NCBI RefSeq assembly: GCF_001592875.1
Contig: NZ_LSOF01000014.1
Coordinates: 62,001-126,000 of the forward strand
DNA: 64,000 nt
From: Pseudomonas sp. BMS12
GTDB taxonomy: Bacteria; Pseudomonadota; Gammaproteobacteria; Pseudomonadales; Pseudomonadaceae
Direction of reading: 5' to 3'
Shown: one piece after another, positions 46,804 to 55,848 of the stretch
How the letters are laid out: every line of letters begins with the position of its first letter
How positions within the stretch are numbered: position 1 is the first letter of the stretch
Translations under genes and position numbers: made by a program
Notes under the pieces: model-generated
Told to the model about the DNA's origin: nothing
The model's database searches: none
The model's input: the letters and a program-made list of their open reading frames with translations, nothing else

Positions 46804-47013
46804 ATGGCTGATCGTGAGGTCGGAACCGTCAAGTGGTTCAATGATTCCAAGGGGTATGGCTTCATTCAACGCGAAAGCGGTCCGGATGTGTTCGTCCACT
46901 ACCGCGCCATCCGTGGCGAAGGTCACCGCTCGCTGATCGAAGGTCAGCAGGTGGAGTTCTCCGTGATTCAGGGCCAGAAAGGCCTGCAGGCGGAAGACGT
47001 GTCCAAGGTCTGA
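46804..47013 (+). CDS. Cold-shock domain protein (CspA family)
   Basis: A 69-residue single-stranded nucleic-acid binding protein that acts as an RNA chaperone. RNP1 (KGYGFIQ) and RNP2 (VFVHYRA) are both present in the five-stranded OB fold. The ATG at 46804 has GAGGGA 7 bases upstream; a GTG two codons earlier is less likely. Note VHYRAI in place of the common VHFSAI. A long leader and strong terminator flank it, so it is monocistronic. Which of the several Pseudomonas Csp proteins it matches cannot be told. Confidence 0.95.
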   Translation: MADREVGTVKWFNDSKGYGFIQRESGPDVFVHYRAIRGEGHRSLIEGQQVEFSVIQGQKGLQAEDVSKV

Positions 47014-47027
47014 AGACCCGCGCGGTT

Positions 47028-47065
47028 AAAACAAAAGGCCCGTCGAATGACGGGCCTTTTGTTTT
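47028..47065 (+). terminator. Rho-independent terminator after the cold-shock gene
   Basis: A perfect 17-bp stem AAAACAAAAGGCCCGTC/GACGGGCCTTTTGTTTT with a GAAT loop. Being A/T-rich at the base on both sides, it can also serve the convergent gene at 47102. Confidence 0.95.
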
Positions 47066-47101
47066 GGGGCCTTTGTAGGAGGGGCCTTGTCCGCGAGCGT
47101 C

Positions 47102-47473
47102 TTAGTCGGTTTGCCAGATAAATTCCTGCGTGCCCTCGGCGTTGACCTTGATCCACAGGTCGGCGTTTTCCTCGCCCTGTTCCTCGCTCCAGCCACCCGG
47201 CGCGCAGCGCACTTCCACGCCCAGGGCGGCAAAGGCGGCTTCGGCGCAGGCGACGTCGTCGGCCCAGGGCGTGGCGTCGCTTTCCAGCAGCAGGCTGTGC
47301 CACTTGCCCACGGCCTTGGGCAGCCAGGTCACCGGTACATCGCCGGCGTGGCACTTGTAGGTCTGGCCGCGCTGCTGCCATTCGCTGCAGGGGCCGATGG
47401 CCTCGCTCAGCCACTCGGTCATGGCCTGCTGGCTGGCGTCCTTGAGGTAGATCTCGATATCGGGTTGGCGCAT
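47102..47473 (-). CDS. Conserved hypothetical protein, 123 residues
   Basis: A soluble acidic protein starting MRQPDIEIYLKDASQQAMTE and rich in Trp (eight or nine), with three Cys. It has no signal peptide or membrane segment. It follows rlmA by 5 bases on the same strand, so it is probably the last gene of the dapE-rlmA unit. I recall the same position in other Pseudomonas, but no domain name or function. ATG 47473 is the best start. Confidence 0.8.
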   Translation of the reverse strand: MRQPDIEIYLKDASQQAMTEWLSEAIGPCSEWQQRGQTYKCHAGDVPVTWLPKAVGKWHSLLLESDATPWADDVACAEAAFAALGVEVRCAPGGWSEEQGEENADLWIKVNAEGTQEFIWQTD

Positions 47474-47478
47474 GGCGG

Positions 47479-48291
47479 TCAGTCCTGGTCCTTTACGATC
47501 CAATCGTAGCGAATGGCGACGGTAACTTCGAAGTCTTCGGCGATCACCGCGGCGCGGCGCTCGGCGCTGGCGCGCCAGCCGTGTGGGGTCATGGCCAGCA
47601 GGTCGGCGCGCGCCTGGGCATCGGCCAGTTGCAGGGGAAAGCTGAGCGTCTCGCTGTGGGCCAGGTGCATGCCCTCGGGAATCAGCTCCAGGTGCTTCTG
47701 GTCGTCGTAGTCACGCACTTCGTCGTACAGCTTCTGCCGTAGTTCCATCAGGTGCGTGCGGGTCGGTCCCATGCGCAGCAAGCCGCCACCAGGGGCGAGC
47801 AGGCGTTTGGCTTCGGCCCAGTCCAGCGGGCTGAATACGCTGGCGAGCAGGTTGCAGCTGGCATCGGCCAGGGGCACGCGGGCCATGCTGGCGACCATCC
47901 AGGTCAGTTGCGGGGCCAGGCGCGCGGCGCGCTTGACCGCCTCGCGGGAGATATCCAGGGCATAGCCGCGGGCATCGGGCAGGGCCTGGGCCAGCTGTGC
48001 GGTGTAGTTGCCCTCGCCACAGCCAATATCCAGCCAGCTGGCCGGTTGGCGCTCGGCGGCCAGTTCGGCCAGACGTCCGGCCAGCGGCGCATAGTGGCCG
48101 GCGCCGAGGAAGCGGCGGCGGGCTTCGACCATGGCGGCGTTGTCGCCCGGGTCGCGGCTATTCTTGTGCTGCACCGGCAGCAGGTTGTAGTAGCCCTGGC
48201 GGGCACGGTCGAAGCTGTGCCGGTTGCTGCAGGCCAGGCCGCTTTCGCTGGTGCTCAGCGGTTCCTGGCAGATCGGGCAGATCAGACTCAT
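47479..48291 (-). CDS. rlmA: 23S rRNA (guanine745-N1)-methyltransferase RlmA
   Basis: SAM-dependent methyltransferase that modifies G745 of 23S rRNA. It has 270 residues. The N-terminal zinc finger CPICQEPL...[10 protein letters not shown] (Cys5, Cys8, then Cys and His near 21 and 25) is the RNA-recognition module. The SAM motif [12 protein letters not shown] is near residue 92. The start overlaps the dapE stop by 4 bases (ATGA), giving coupled translation. Gene order dapE-rlmA-small protein is as I remember in P. aeruginosa. Confidence 0.93.
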   Translation of the reverse strand: MSLICPICQEPLSTSESGLACSNRHSFDRARQGYYNLLPVQHKNSRDPGDNAAMVEARRRFLGAGHYAPLAGRLAELAAERQPASWLDIGCGEGNYTAQLAQALPDARGYALDISREAVKRAARLAPQLTWMVASMARVPLADASCNLLASVFSPLDWAEAKRLLAPGGGLLRMGPTRTHLMELRQKLYDEVRDYDDQKHLELIPEGMHLAHSETLSFPLQLADAQARADLLAMTPHGWRASAERRAAVIAEDFEVTVAIRYDWIVKDQD

Positions 48292-49427
48292 GCGAGTAGT
48301 TTCACCAGCGTCTGGTAGTAGACCTCGGTGAGCAGGTCCAGATCGCTGGCCAGCACGCGCTCGTTGATCTGGTGGATGGTGGCGTTGACCGGGCCGAGTT
48401 CTACCACCTGGGTACCCAGGGTGGCGATAAAGCGTCCGTCCGAGGTGCCGCCGGAGGTGGACGGTGTGGTCTCGCGGCCGGTAACGGTCTTGACGCTGGC
48501 GGCCACGGCATCGAGCAGGTTGCCCGGTTGAGTCAGGAACGGCAGACCGGACAGCGCCCACTCCAGGTGGTAGTCCAGGCCGTGCTTGTCGAGTATCGCG
48601 GTTACCCGCTGCTGCAGGCCTTCAACCGTGGATTCGGTGGAGAAGCGGAAGTTGAACACCGCCTTCAGCTCGCCCGGAATGACGTTGGTGGCGCCGGTGC
48701 CGGAGTTGAGGTTGGACACCTGGAAGCTGGTCGGCGGGAAGTAGGCGTTGCCATTGTCCCAGTGCTCGGCGGCCAGTTCGGTCAGGGCGCCGGCGGCCAA
48801 GTGGATGGGGTTCTTGGCCAGGTGCGGGTAGGCCACGTGGCCCTGCTTGCCGTAGACGGTCAGGGTGCAGCCGAGCGAGCCGCGGCGGCCGTTCTTCACC
48901 ACGTCGCCGAGCAGGGTGGTGCTGGAAGGTTCGCCGACGATGCACCAGTCCAGGCGCTCATTGCGCTCGCGCAGGCGCTCGACCACGGCCTTGGTGCCGT
49001 GCTGGGCCGGGCCTTCCTCGTCGCTGGTGATCAGGAAGGCGATGGCACCCTTGTGGTTCGGGTGGTCGGCGACGAAGCGTTCCACGGCGATGATCATCGA
49101 CGCCAGGCTGCCTTTCATGTCCGCCGCGCCACGGCCGCAGAGCATGCCTTCGTCATCTACGCGCACATCGAACGGCTGGTACTGCCAGGCGTCCAGCGGC
49201 CCGGTCGGTACCACGTCGGTGTGGCCGGCGAAGCACAGCACGGGGCCTTCACCGCCGCGCTTGGCCCAGAAGTTCTCCACTTCCTCGATGCGCATGTGCT
49301 CGACCTCGAAGCCGCATGCGGCCAGACGGCGCATCATCAGTTCCTGGCAGCCTTCGTCCACGGGAGTTACCGAGGGGCGGCGGATCAGGTCGCAGGCCAG
49401 TTCGAGGGTGGGGGAGAGGGCGGTCAT
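48288..49427 (-). CDS. dapE: Succinyl-diaminopimelate desuccinylase DapE
   Basis: Dinuclear zinc hydrolase that releases succinate from N-succinyl-LL-diaminopimelate in lysine and cell-wall precursor synthesis. It has 379 residues. Metal and catalytic motifs are [23 protein letters not shown] and the C-terminal GGTSDGRF. The ribosome site GGAG is 5 bases upstream. It overlaps rlmA. Two further pathway enzymes, DapD and DapC, are encoded within the next 12 kb. Confidence 0.96.
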   Translation of the reverse strand: MTALSPTLELACDLIRRPSVTPVDEGCQELMMRRLAACGFEVEHMRIEEVENFWAKRGGEGPVLCFAGHTDVVPTGPLDAWQYQPFDVRVDDEGMLCGRGAADMKGSLASMIIAVERFVADHPNHKGAIAFLITSDEEGPAQHGTKAVVERLRERNERLDWCIVGEPSSTTLLGDVVKNGRRGSLGCTLTVYGKQGHVAYPHLAKNPIHLAAGALTELAAEHWDNGNAYFPPTSFQVSNLNSGTGATNVIPGELKAVFNFRFSTESTVEGLQQRVTAILDKHGLDYHLEWALSGLPFLTQPGNLLDAVAASVKTVTGRETTPSTSGGTSDGRFIATLGTQVVELGPVNATIHQINERVLASDLDLLTEVYYQTLVKLLA

Positions 49428-49469
49428 TGCGGCTCCGGTGCGGCGATAGGCGAAAAGGTCGCCATTCTA

Positions 49470-49514
49470 AAGCAAAACGGCGACGCAGGGTCCGCAGACG
49501 CTGGGCCGCCGTTT
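49470..49514 (-). terminator. Terminator between the ndvB-like gene and dapE
   Basis: AAACGGCG (49475-49482) and CGCCGTTT (49507-49514) form a perfect 8-bp stem around a 24-base loop. On the minus strand it is followed by TTGCTTTAG. It lies just downstream of the glucosyltransferase stop at 49532. Confidence 0.7.
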
Positions 49515-49531
49515 CGGCTGGACGCTGTGGA

Positions 49532-52129
49532 TCAGGCTGCGCTGGCGGGCTCCGCCACGTCCTGCTCCTGGGGCTTGGGCAGGGATGACAGCAGCGCCAT
49601 GCACAGCGCGGCCAGGTAGGGCAGCGACTGCACCAGCAGGGTGGCGACCCAGAACTTGACGTCGGCGTTGCCGATGTCCTGGGCGAAGCCGATGCCAATC
49701 GCGGCCCCCCACAGCAGGAGCATGACGAATACCTCTTCGCGGGCCTCGGCCAACGCCACCAGGATGCCGTGGTTGCTGGCCATCTTCGGCGTGCGGAAGA
49801 ACGGTATGGTCTTGGTGAAGGTGCCGTACAGCACCGCCTTGGCGATGGTGTGCGACAGGGCCAGGCCGGCGATGGCGGCCTGGAACGAGCGCACCAGATC
49901 CACCCCTACCGCGCGGCGATAGAGGAACAGGATCTTGCCGAACTTGAAGAAGAACAGGGCCAGCGGCGGGATCGCAAAGATCATCAGCGGCGGGTCGACC
50001 CGCTGCGGCACGATGATCATGCCCGCCGACCAGAGCAGGGCGCCGATGGTGAAGAAGATGTTCAGGCCATCGGCGATCCACGGCAGCCAGCCGGCAATGA
50101 AGTGGTAGCGCTGGCCGCGACTCAGTTGCGAGCCTTCGCCACGGAACAGGCTGCGGGCGTGGCCCTTCATGATCTGGATGGCGCCATAGGCCCAGCGGAA
50201 ACGCTGCTTCTTGTAGTCGATGAAGGTGTCCGGCATCAGGCCCTTGCCGTAGCTCTGGTGGGCGTAGGCGGCGGCATAGCCTTTTTCGAACACGCGCAGG
50301 CCCAGTTCGGCATCTTCACAGATGGTCCAGTCGGCCCACTTCAGCTCGTCCATCACGCTGCGGCGGATCATGGTCATGGTGCCGTGCTGGATGATCGCAT
50401 TGCGGTCGTTGCGGGTGACCATGCCGATATGGAAGAAGCCCTTATACTCGGCGTAGCAGAGCTTCTTGAAGGTGCTTTCGTCGCCGTCGCGGTAGTCTTG
50501 CGGCGACTGTACCACGGCGATTTTCGGGTCGCTGAAGTGCGGCACCATGTGCTTGAGCCAGTTCGGGTCGACGCAGTAGTCGGAGTCGATCACCGCCACC
50601 ACTTCGGCATCCGGCGCCGTGTGCGGCAGGATGTAGTTCAGCGCGCCACCCTTGAAGCCCTCGATGGGCGCCACATGGAAGAAGCGGAAGCGCTCGCCGA
50701 GTTGCTGGCAGTAGGCCTCGACCGGCTCCCACACCTTCGGGTCCTTGGTGTTGTTGTCGATGATGATGACTTCGTAGTTCGGGTAGTCCAGCGCAGCCAG
50801 GGCATCCAGGGTCTGCTTCACCATCTCTGGCGGTTCGTTGTAGCAGGGCACATGGATCGACACCCTGGGCCGATAGGCGCTGTCGCCCAGCACCGGCAGG
50901 AAGGCGCGGCGACGCGTGCGCACCCAGGCGGTTTCGGCCAGTTCGTGGGCCTCGGTCAGCAGGACGATGAACACGCCCAGCGCGCCGATGCCGAGCAGGC
51001 CGCCGACGGTCAGGCTGAACCAGGTGCTGTACTGCTGGCTGTAGTCGTAGGCGATCCACACCAGGGCCGAGCCGCCGACGAAGGCGACGAAGGTGAGGAA
51101 GGTGCGCCCGCGCTGGCGCAGCGAGCTGCCGTCGATCAGCATCAGGGCCAGGGCCAGCAGGCCCATGACCACCGAGGCCACCGCCAGCATGCGCCACTGC
51201 GGGATGGCCACCACCGGGCCCTCGAAGGCGAACTTGGGCTGGCGATTGAGGTTGTAGACGCCCCAGTAGGCCCCGACCGAGCCCTCGTCGCTGGCCTTCC
51301 ACGGCTGGTCGAAGGCTTCGATGACGAAATAGTTGTAGCCCTTGGCGTTCAGCGCATTGACCAGGGTGCGCAGATAGATGGCCTGTTCCGCCTGGTCCGC
51401 TTCGGCGCCGCCGCGGGTGCGACCGTTGCTCGGCCAGCCGACTTCGGAGAGCAGCAGCGGCTTTTTCGGGAACAGCTTCTTCAGGTCCTTGGCGCGTTCG
51501 AGGACGAACTCGGTGGAGTCCTCCATCGGCACGAATTCCCAGTAGGGCAGCACGTGGGCGGCGATCAGATCGACGTGATCGGCCAGCTCCGGGTGTTCCT
51601 GCCAGATATGCCACTGCTCGGAGGTGGTGACCGGGACCTTGACCGAGGCGCGTACCCGGTCGAGGTAGTCGATCAGCGCCGGTGCGGTGATTTCGCGGCG
51701 GAACAGCGCCTCGTTGCCCACCACCACGCGCACCACGCTGCGCGACGCGTTGGCGATCTCGATGGCCTTGGCGATTTCCCGCTCGTTGCGCTCCAGATCC
51801 GGGCTGATCCAGATGCCCAGAGTCACGCGCAGGCCGAATTCCTCGGCGATACGCGGGATATCGGCCAGTTTGCCGTCCACCGAGTAGGTGCGGATGTTGT
51901 CGGTCTGGCGGGTGAGCAGCTCCAGGTCGGCGCGGATCTGCGCATCGCTCGGATAGACGCCGGTCTGCGGGTTCTGCCCGGCGCGGAAGGGGGAAAAGGA
52001 GTAGCCGGAGATTTGCTCCGGCCAGTCCGGGGCGCTGACCGGGCGGTTGTACAGCGCCCAGAGGCCGGTGAACAACGCGGCGACCGCGACGATGATCACC
52101 AGATTGATTCCGAATTTGCGCGTTGGCAT
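49532..52129 (-). CDS. ndvB: NdvB-like bifunctional GH17 / GT2 beta-glucan glucosyltransferase
   Basis: An 865-residue inner-membrane enzyme with a glycoside hydrolase family 17 domain fused to a family 2 glucosyltransferase, as in P. aeruginosa NdvB, which makes cyclic beta-(1,3)-glucans linked to biofilm drug tolerance. After one helix (10-27), the GH17 domain (about 40-300) has acid/base Glu140 (VVGNEALFR) and nucleophile Glu229 (LLSEVGWPS). Several transmembrane helices follow (about 310-405). The GT2 domain (about 440-660) has VAVIDSDYC, TICEDAELG and QRFRWAYG. More helices end the protein. The GH17 part probably transfers or cyclises the glucan made by the GT2 part. ATG 52129 is the chosen start. 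Confidence 0.92.
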   Translation of the reverse strand: MPTRKFGINLVIIVAVAALFTGLWALYNRPVSAPDWPEQISGYSFSPFRAGQNPQTGVYPSDAQIRADLELLTRQTDNIRTYSVDGKLADIPRIAEEFGLRVTLGIWISPDLERNEREIAKAIEIANASRSVVRVVVGNEALFRREITAPALIDYLDRVRASVKVPVTTSEQWHIWQEHPELADHVDLIAAHVLPYWEFVPMEDSTEFVLERAKDLKKLFPKKPLLLSEVGWPSNGRTRGGAEADQAEQAIYLRTLVNALNAKGYNYFVIEAFDQPWKASDEGSVGAYWGVYNLNRQPKFAFEGPVVAIPQWRMLAVASVVMGLLALALMLIDGSSLRQRGRTFLTFVAFVGGSALVWIAYDYSQQYSTWFSLTVGGLLGIGALGVFIVLLTEAHELAETAWVRTRRRAFLPVLGDSAYRPRVSIHVPCYNEPPEMVKQTLDALAALDYPNYEVIIIDNNTKDPKVWEPVEAYCQQLGERFRFFHVAPIEGFKGGALNYILPHTAPDAEVVAVIDSDYCVDPNWLKHMVPHFSDPKIAVVQSPQDYRDGDESTFKKLCYAEYKGFFHIGMVTRNDRNAIIQHGTMTMIRRSVMDELKWADWTICEDAELGLRVFEKGYAAAYAHQSYGKGLMPDTFIDYKKQRFRWAYGAIQIMKGHARSLFRGEGSQLSRGQRYHFIAGWLPWIADGLNIFFTIGALLWSAGMIIVPQRVDPPLMIFAIPPLALFFFKFGKILFLYRRAVGVDLVRSFQAAIAGLALSHTIAKAVLYGTFTKTIPFFRTPKMASNHGILVALAEAREEVFVMLLLWGAAIGIGFAQDIGNADVKFWVATLLVQSLPYLAALCMALLSSLPKPQEQDVAEPASAA

Positions 52130-52281
52130 GTTGCTCAGAGGTTCCGTAGGGAGGAACGGGAAAGGCCCGGTGAACACCGGTCGGCGCGCATGCTACTCCG
52201 CCGCTCGGTACCTGTATAGCGGCGCCTGGAGCGCCTTTCGCTTGGTCCGTCGAGGCGCGCTAAAGTTCGCCGCCTGTCGCC

Positions 52282-53415
52282 TCAGAGGGCGCGCAGGAGC
52301 AGGCGTTCGCAGGCGTCCAGATCGAACTCGCGGCGCTGCTCCGGGCCCTCGCGCTGCAGCTGGGCGAGTATCGCCGGAATGGCTTCGGCGTCCAGGCCAT
52401 GGGCCGACAGGCGGGTGCCCAGACCCATGCGGCGGAAGAAGCCTTCGGTGGCGTTGATGGCCGCATCCATGCGCTGCCCTGGCGAGCCGCGACGCAGGCC
52501 CCAGACCTGCTCGGCGTACTGCAGCAGTCTGCGCTGGCGTGGGCGCTCTTCGAGCAGGGCGGGCAGCAGGACTGCCAGGCTCTGTGCGTGATCGAGGTGG
52601 TAGAGCAGGCTGAGTTCATGGCTGAGTCTTTGCAGGTCGTCGTCCGTGTCGTCGCAGGTCAGCAGGCCGTTCAGTGCCTGGCTGGCGCACCACATCAGGT
52701 TGGCCCGGGTGGCGTAGTTCCGTGGCTCTGCCAGGGCTTTCGGACCCTGCTCCAGCAGAGTCAGCAGCAGGCCTTCGATCTGTCGATCGCGCAGTGGCAT
52801 ATCGGCGGGGCTGGCCAGGTAGCGTTCCAGGCCGTGGGCGAAGGCGGCCACCACGCCATTGCCGATCTGCCGTGCCGGCAGGCTGAAGGTGGTGCAAGGG
52901 TCGAGAATGGCGAAGCGGGGAAACAGGCAGGGGGCGGAGAAGGCCAGGCGGGCCTGCAGGCCGGCATGGCTGAGCACGCCACGGCCGTTGCTCTCCGAAC
53001 CGGTGGCGGCCAGGGTCGGCACGCAGCCCAGCGGCAGGGCGCGGCGGATCGGTGTGCCGCTGAGCAGGTCGAACGGCTCGCCCGGATAGGCCATTGCGGC
53101 GGCCACGAACTTGCTGCCGTCGATCACCGAACCGCCGCCGACGGCAAGGATGAAGTCGCAGTGCTGCTGGCGCGCCTGTTTGACCGCGCGCAGCAGGGTG
53201 CTGTACTGCGGGTTGGCTTCGATGCCGGCGAAGCGGCTGAGCCAGTGGCCGGACAGCGCCTGCTCGACCTGCTGCCATACGCCGTTCTGCAGGATGCTGC
53301 CGCCGCCGTGGGTGACCAGCACCCGGCTGTCGCTGGGAATCAGTTGCGCCAGGCTGGCGATCTGCCCGGCGCCGAAGAGGATGCGGGTCGGGTTGTAGTA
53401 GCTGAAGTTGCGCAT
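52282..53415 (-). CDS. YqhD-like iron-type alcohol dehydrogenase with degenerate metal site
   Basis: A 377-residue member of the group III (Fe/Zn) alcohol dehydrogenases, closest to YqhD, which reduces aldehydes with NADPH. The cofactor loop GGGSVIDGSKF (93-103) and ATGSESN are intact. Of four metal ligands in YqhD (Asp194, His198, His267, His281), the aligned residues here are Ala190, His194, Gln262 and His276. Two ligands are therefore missing, so metal-dependent hydride transfer may be lost. The GGAGG ribosome site is good and the frame is intact, so it is not an obvious pseudogene. It is divergent from tcdA and upstream of the ndvB-like gene. Confidence 0.88.
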   Translation of the reverse strand: MRNFSYYNPTRILFGAGQIASLAQLIPSDSRVLVTHGGGSILQNGVWQQVEQALSGHWLSRFAGIEANPQYSTLLRAVKQARQQHCDFILAVGGGSVIDGSKFVAAAMAYPGEPFDLLSGTPIRRALPLGCVPTLAATGSESNGRGVLSHAGLQARLAFSAPCLFPRFAILDPCTTFSLPARQIGNGVVAAFAHGLERYLASPADMPLRDRQIEGLLLTLLEQGPKALAEPRNYATRANLMWCASQALNGLLTCDDTDDDLQRLSHELSLLYHLDHAQSLAVLLPALLEERPRQRRLLQYAEQVWGLRRGSPGQRMDAAINATEGFFRRMGLGTRLSAHGLDAEAIPAILAQLQREGPEQRREFDLDACERLLLRAL

Positions 53416-53510
53416 GGCGCGGCCTCCGCGGGCGTCTGTGCACTATAGACAAGGTCCGCGCAGGCCTTCGGCAGCTTATAATGCCGGCCGGTTTTTGAGG
53501 GTGTGACGAG

Positions 53511-54320
53511 ATGACAGACGAACAGCGCTTCGGCGGTATCGCCCGGCTCTACGGGCGCGAGGGGCTGGAACGCCTGGCGGCGGCGCATGTGGCGGTGGTC
53601 GGCATCGGCGGCGTCGGCTCCTGGGCGGCCGAGGCCCTGGCCCGCTCCGGGGTCGGCGAGATCTCGCTGTTCGACCTGGACGATGTCTGTATTACTAACA
53701 CCAACCGCCAGGTACATGCCATCGACGGCGCAGTGGGCAAGGCCAAGGTCGACGAGATGGCCGCGCGCATCCACGCCATCAACCCGGCTTGCACAGTGCA
53801 CGCGGTAGCCGACTTCGTCACCCGCGAGACCATGGCCGAATACATCACCGAGCAGCTCGACGCAGTGATCGACTGCATCGACAGCGTGGCGGCCAAGGCC
53901 GCGCTGATCGCCTGGTGCAAACGGCGCAAGATCCAGATCGTCACCACCGGCGGCGCCGGTGGCCAGGTCGATCCCACACAGATCCAGGTCGCCGATCTCA
54001 ACAAGACCTTCAACGACCCGCTGGCCGCCAAGGTGCGCAGCACCCTGCGCCGCGACTACAACTTCTCCCGTACGCCGGGGCGCACATACAGCGTACCCTG
54101 CGTGTTCTCCACCGAGCAGCTGCGCTACCCCAAGCCGGACGGCACCGTCTGCCAGGCCAAGGGCTTCGTCGGCGAGGGCGTCAAGCTCGACTGCGCTGGT
54201 GGCTTCGGCGCGGTGATGATGGTCACCGCCAGCTTCGGCATGGCTGCCGCCGCTAGGATCATTGACAAGCTGGTCGCCGGTGCACGGCGCCCGGCAGAAC
54301 GTGCCGGCAAGGCTTCCTAG
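53511..54320 (+). CDS. tcdA: tRNA threonylcarbamoyladenosine dehydratase TcdA
   Basis: ATP-dependent E1-like enzyme that dehydrates t6A37 to its cyclic form in tRNA. It has 269 residues. The nucleotide-binding motif VVGIGGVGSWAAEALARSG (about 29-47) and the DLDDVCITNTNRQ segment with the catalytic Asp are clear. A likely -10 TATAAT lies at 53477. In E. coli this gene (csdL) sits with csdA and csdE, whose products supply persulfide to TcdA; here csdA and csdE are 2 kb away on the other strand. Confidence 0.95.
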   Translation: MTDEQRFGGIARLYGREGLERLAAAHVAVVGIGGVGSWAAEALARSGVGEISLFDLDDVCITNTNRQVHAIDGAVGKAKVDEMAARIHAINPACTVHAVADFVTRETMAEYITEQLDAVIDCIDSVAAKAALIAWCKRRKIQIVTTGGAGGQVDPTQIQVADLNKTFNDPLAAKVRSTLRRDYNFSRTPGRTYSVPCVFSTEQLRYPKPDGTVCQAKGFVGEGVKLDCAGGFGAVMMVTASFGMAAAARIIDKLVAGARRPAERAGKAS

Positions 54321-54334
54321 CTAGGCGTCCATGC

Positions 54335-54389
54335 CTGGGCGGCTGCCCTGCAATCGCCTTCATCGCGACTGAAGCGCAGTGCCGCCCAG
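54335..54389. repeat. Inverted repeat after tcdA
   Basis: CTGGGCGGC (54335-54343) and GCCGCCCAG (54381-54389) are a perfect 9-bp pair separated by 37 bases, in the gap between tcdA and the DUF1456 gene. It may be a REP-like element or a transcript end. Confidence 0.45.
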
Positions 54390-54422
54390 CCGCTCCCACC
54401 CCATTCTCCCGAGAGTCTGCTG

Positions 54423-54884
54423 ATGAACAACAACGATGTACTGCGCAGCCTGCGCTACCTGCTGGATATCAGCGATACCGAGCTGGCCGGAATTTGCCAA
54501 CTGGCCAACTACAGCCTCGACCCCGAGGCGGTACCGGCCCTGCTGAAGAAGGATGACGAAGAGGGTTTGCAGCCCTGCAGTGACGAAGTGCTGGCGCACT
54601 TTCTCGCCGGCCTGGTGCTGTACAAGCGCGGTCGCGACGAGAGCCGCCCGCCATTGCCGGTGGAAAAGCGCCTGACCAACAACATCATCCTGAAGAAGCT
54701 GCGGGTCGCTTTCGAGCTGCGCGACGAGGATATGCACGAGATCCTGCGTGCCGCCGACCTGCCGATGACCAAGGCCGAACTCAGTGCCCTGTTCCGCAGT
54801 CCCGAGCACAAGAACTACCGCGCCTGCGGCGACCAGTTGCTGCGCAACTTCCTGCGCGGCCTGACCCTGCGTCAGCGTGGCTGA
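54423..54884 (+). CDS. yehS: DUF1456 family protein (YehS-like)
   Basis: A 153-residue cytoplasmic protein made of two DUF1456 repeats. The first (about 3-70) begins NNDVLRSLRYLLDISDTELAGI and the second (about 84-150) begins NNIILKKLRVAFELRDEDMHEI. Each ends in a CSDEVLAHFLAGL or CGDQLLRNFLRGL helix. Function unknown; the fold is all-helical. It follows tcdA by about 100 bases in the same direction and could be co-transcribed. Confidence 0.93.
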   Translation: MNNNDVLRSLRYLLDISDTELAGICQLANYSLDPEAVPALLKKDDEEGLQPCSDEVLAHFLAGLVLYKRGRDESRPPLPVEKRLTNNIILKKLRVAFELRDEDMHEILRAADLPMTKAELSALFRSPEHKNYRACGDQLLRNFLRGLTLRQRG

Positions 54885-54978
54885 GGCGCGCACTGCCGCC
54901 TGGCTCGGGTTCGACTAAGCTGCAGGCAATGGAAGTCGGCAGGGAGGCACGCAGTACTCAGTAGCATGAGGTGCTCAG

Positions 54979-55848
54979 GTGTTCCACGCGTTTTGCCGCT
55001 GCCCCGCTCCGGGTGGATTGTGTTGTGCGCTGTTGTGCCTGCTGTCGTTGCTGGCCAGCCCTCTGCTTCGCGCTCAGGAAGTGGTGCGCGTGGGCACCGG
55101 CGACTGGGCGCCCTATGTCGAGCAGCGGCGCCCTGACGCCGGAGCCCTTGGGCGTCTGGTCAGCGCGGTGTTTGCCGAAGCGGGCTACCGAGTCGAGTAC
55201 GTCTTCTATCCCTGGGACCGCAATGTCCTGTTGCTGCAGCAAGGGGAGCTGGACGCCATCATGCCCTACAGCTGCAGCCCCATGCGTCAGGACTATGGGC
55301 TGTGCAGCGAGCCACTGGTCGATGGAGAGATCGTTCTGTTCCACCGTACCGACCTGGTGTTCGACTGGCGTGGGTACGACGATCTGCTGCAGTATCGCAT
55401 CGGCGTCAACCTGGGCTATTCCTACGGCCCGGCGTTTGATCAGCAACTGCAGTCGGGGCGACTGCATATCGAGCGCTACAACAAGGAAAACACCGCCTTT
55501 CGCCTGCTGGAGTTAGGCCGTATAGACCTGCACCCTCAGGATAGAGCGGTCGGCTACGCCATCATGCGCCGCCTTTTTCCTGGCGAGCGGCGCAAGGTCA
55601 TTACCCACCATCCGCGTCCGGTCAGCAGCGAACCGCTGCGTTTGCTGTTCCGCAAGGATGACCCTCAGGGTGCCAAGCTGCTCAGCCTGTTCAATCGGGA
55701 GCTGGCCCGTTTTGCCGAGCGCGGTGAATTGCGCAGCCTGCAGCGCGCACTCAACAGCGGCGATGCGGATGGCTGGCAGCCTGGTTCCCCCCAACTCGTC
55801 GACGACGTGGCAGGAGCAGGGCGCCCAGCGCCAGCGCTACCCCGCTGA
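54979..55848 (+). CDS. Periplasmic solute-binding-like protein (family 3)
   Basis: A 289-residue exported protein with the fold of extracellular solute-binding proteins, family 3. The signal peptide has core LCCALLCLLSLLASPLLRA. The mature start VVRVGTGDWAPYVEQ and the later YVFYPWDRNVLLLQQGELDAIMPY are typical of stand-alone PA-like binding proteins. The start GTG 54979 follows GAGGTG by 6 bases; no better ATG is in frame. The last 33 codons overlap the 3' end of the opposite-strand gene at 55751 by 98 bases. No transporter genes are nearby, so it may feed a sensor or be an orphan. Confidence 0.82.
   Translation: MFHAFCRCPAPGGLCCALLCLLSLLASPLLRAQEVVRVGTGDWAPYVEQRRPDAGALGRLVSAVFAEAGYRVEYVFYPWDRNVLLLQQGELDAIMPYSCSPMRQDYGLCSEPLVDGEIVLFHRTDLVFDWRGYDDLLQYRIGVNLGYSYGPAFDQQLQSGRLHIERYNKENTAFRLLELGRIDLHPQDRAVGYAIMRRLFPGERRKVITHHPRPVSSEPLRLLFRKDDPQGAKLLSLFNRELARFAERGELRSLQRALNSGDADGWQPGSPQLVDDVAGAGRPAPALPR

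Noticed and set aside
49769..52219. Open frame of 816 codons on the plus strand across the ndvB-like gene
   Set aside because: Shadow of the GH17/GT2 protein on the other strand; no ribosome site and no recognisable domain.
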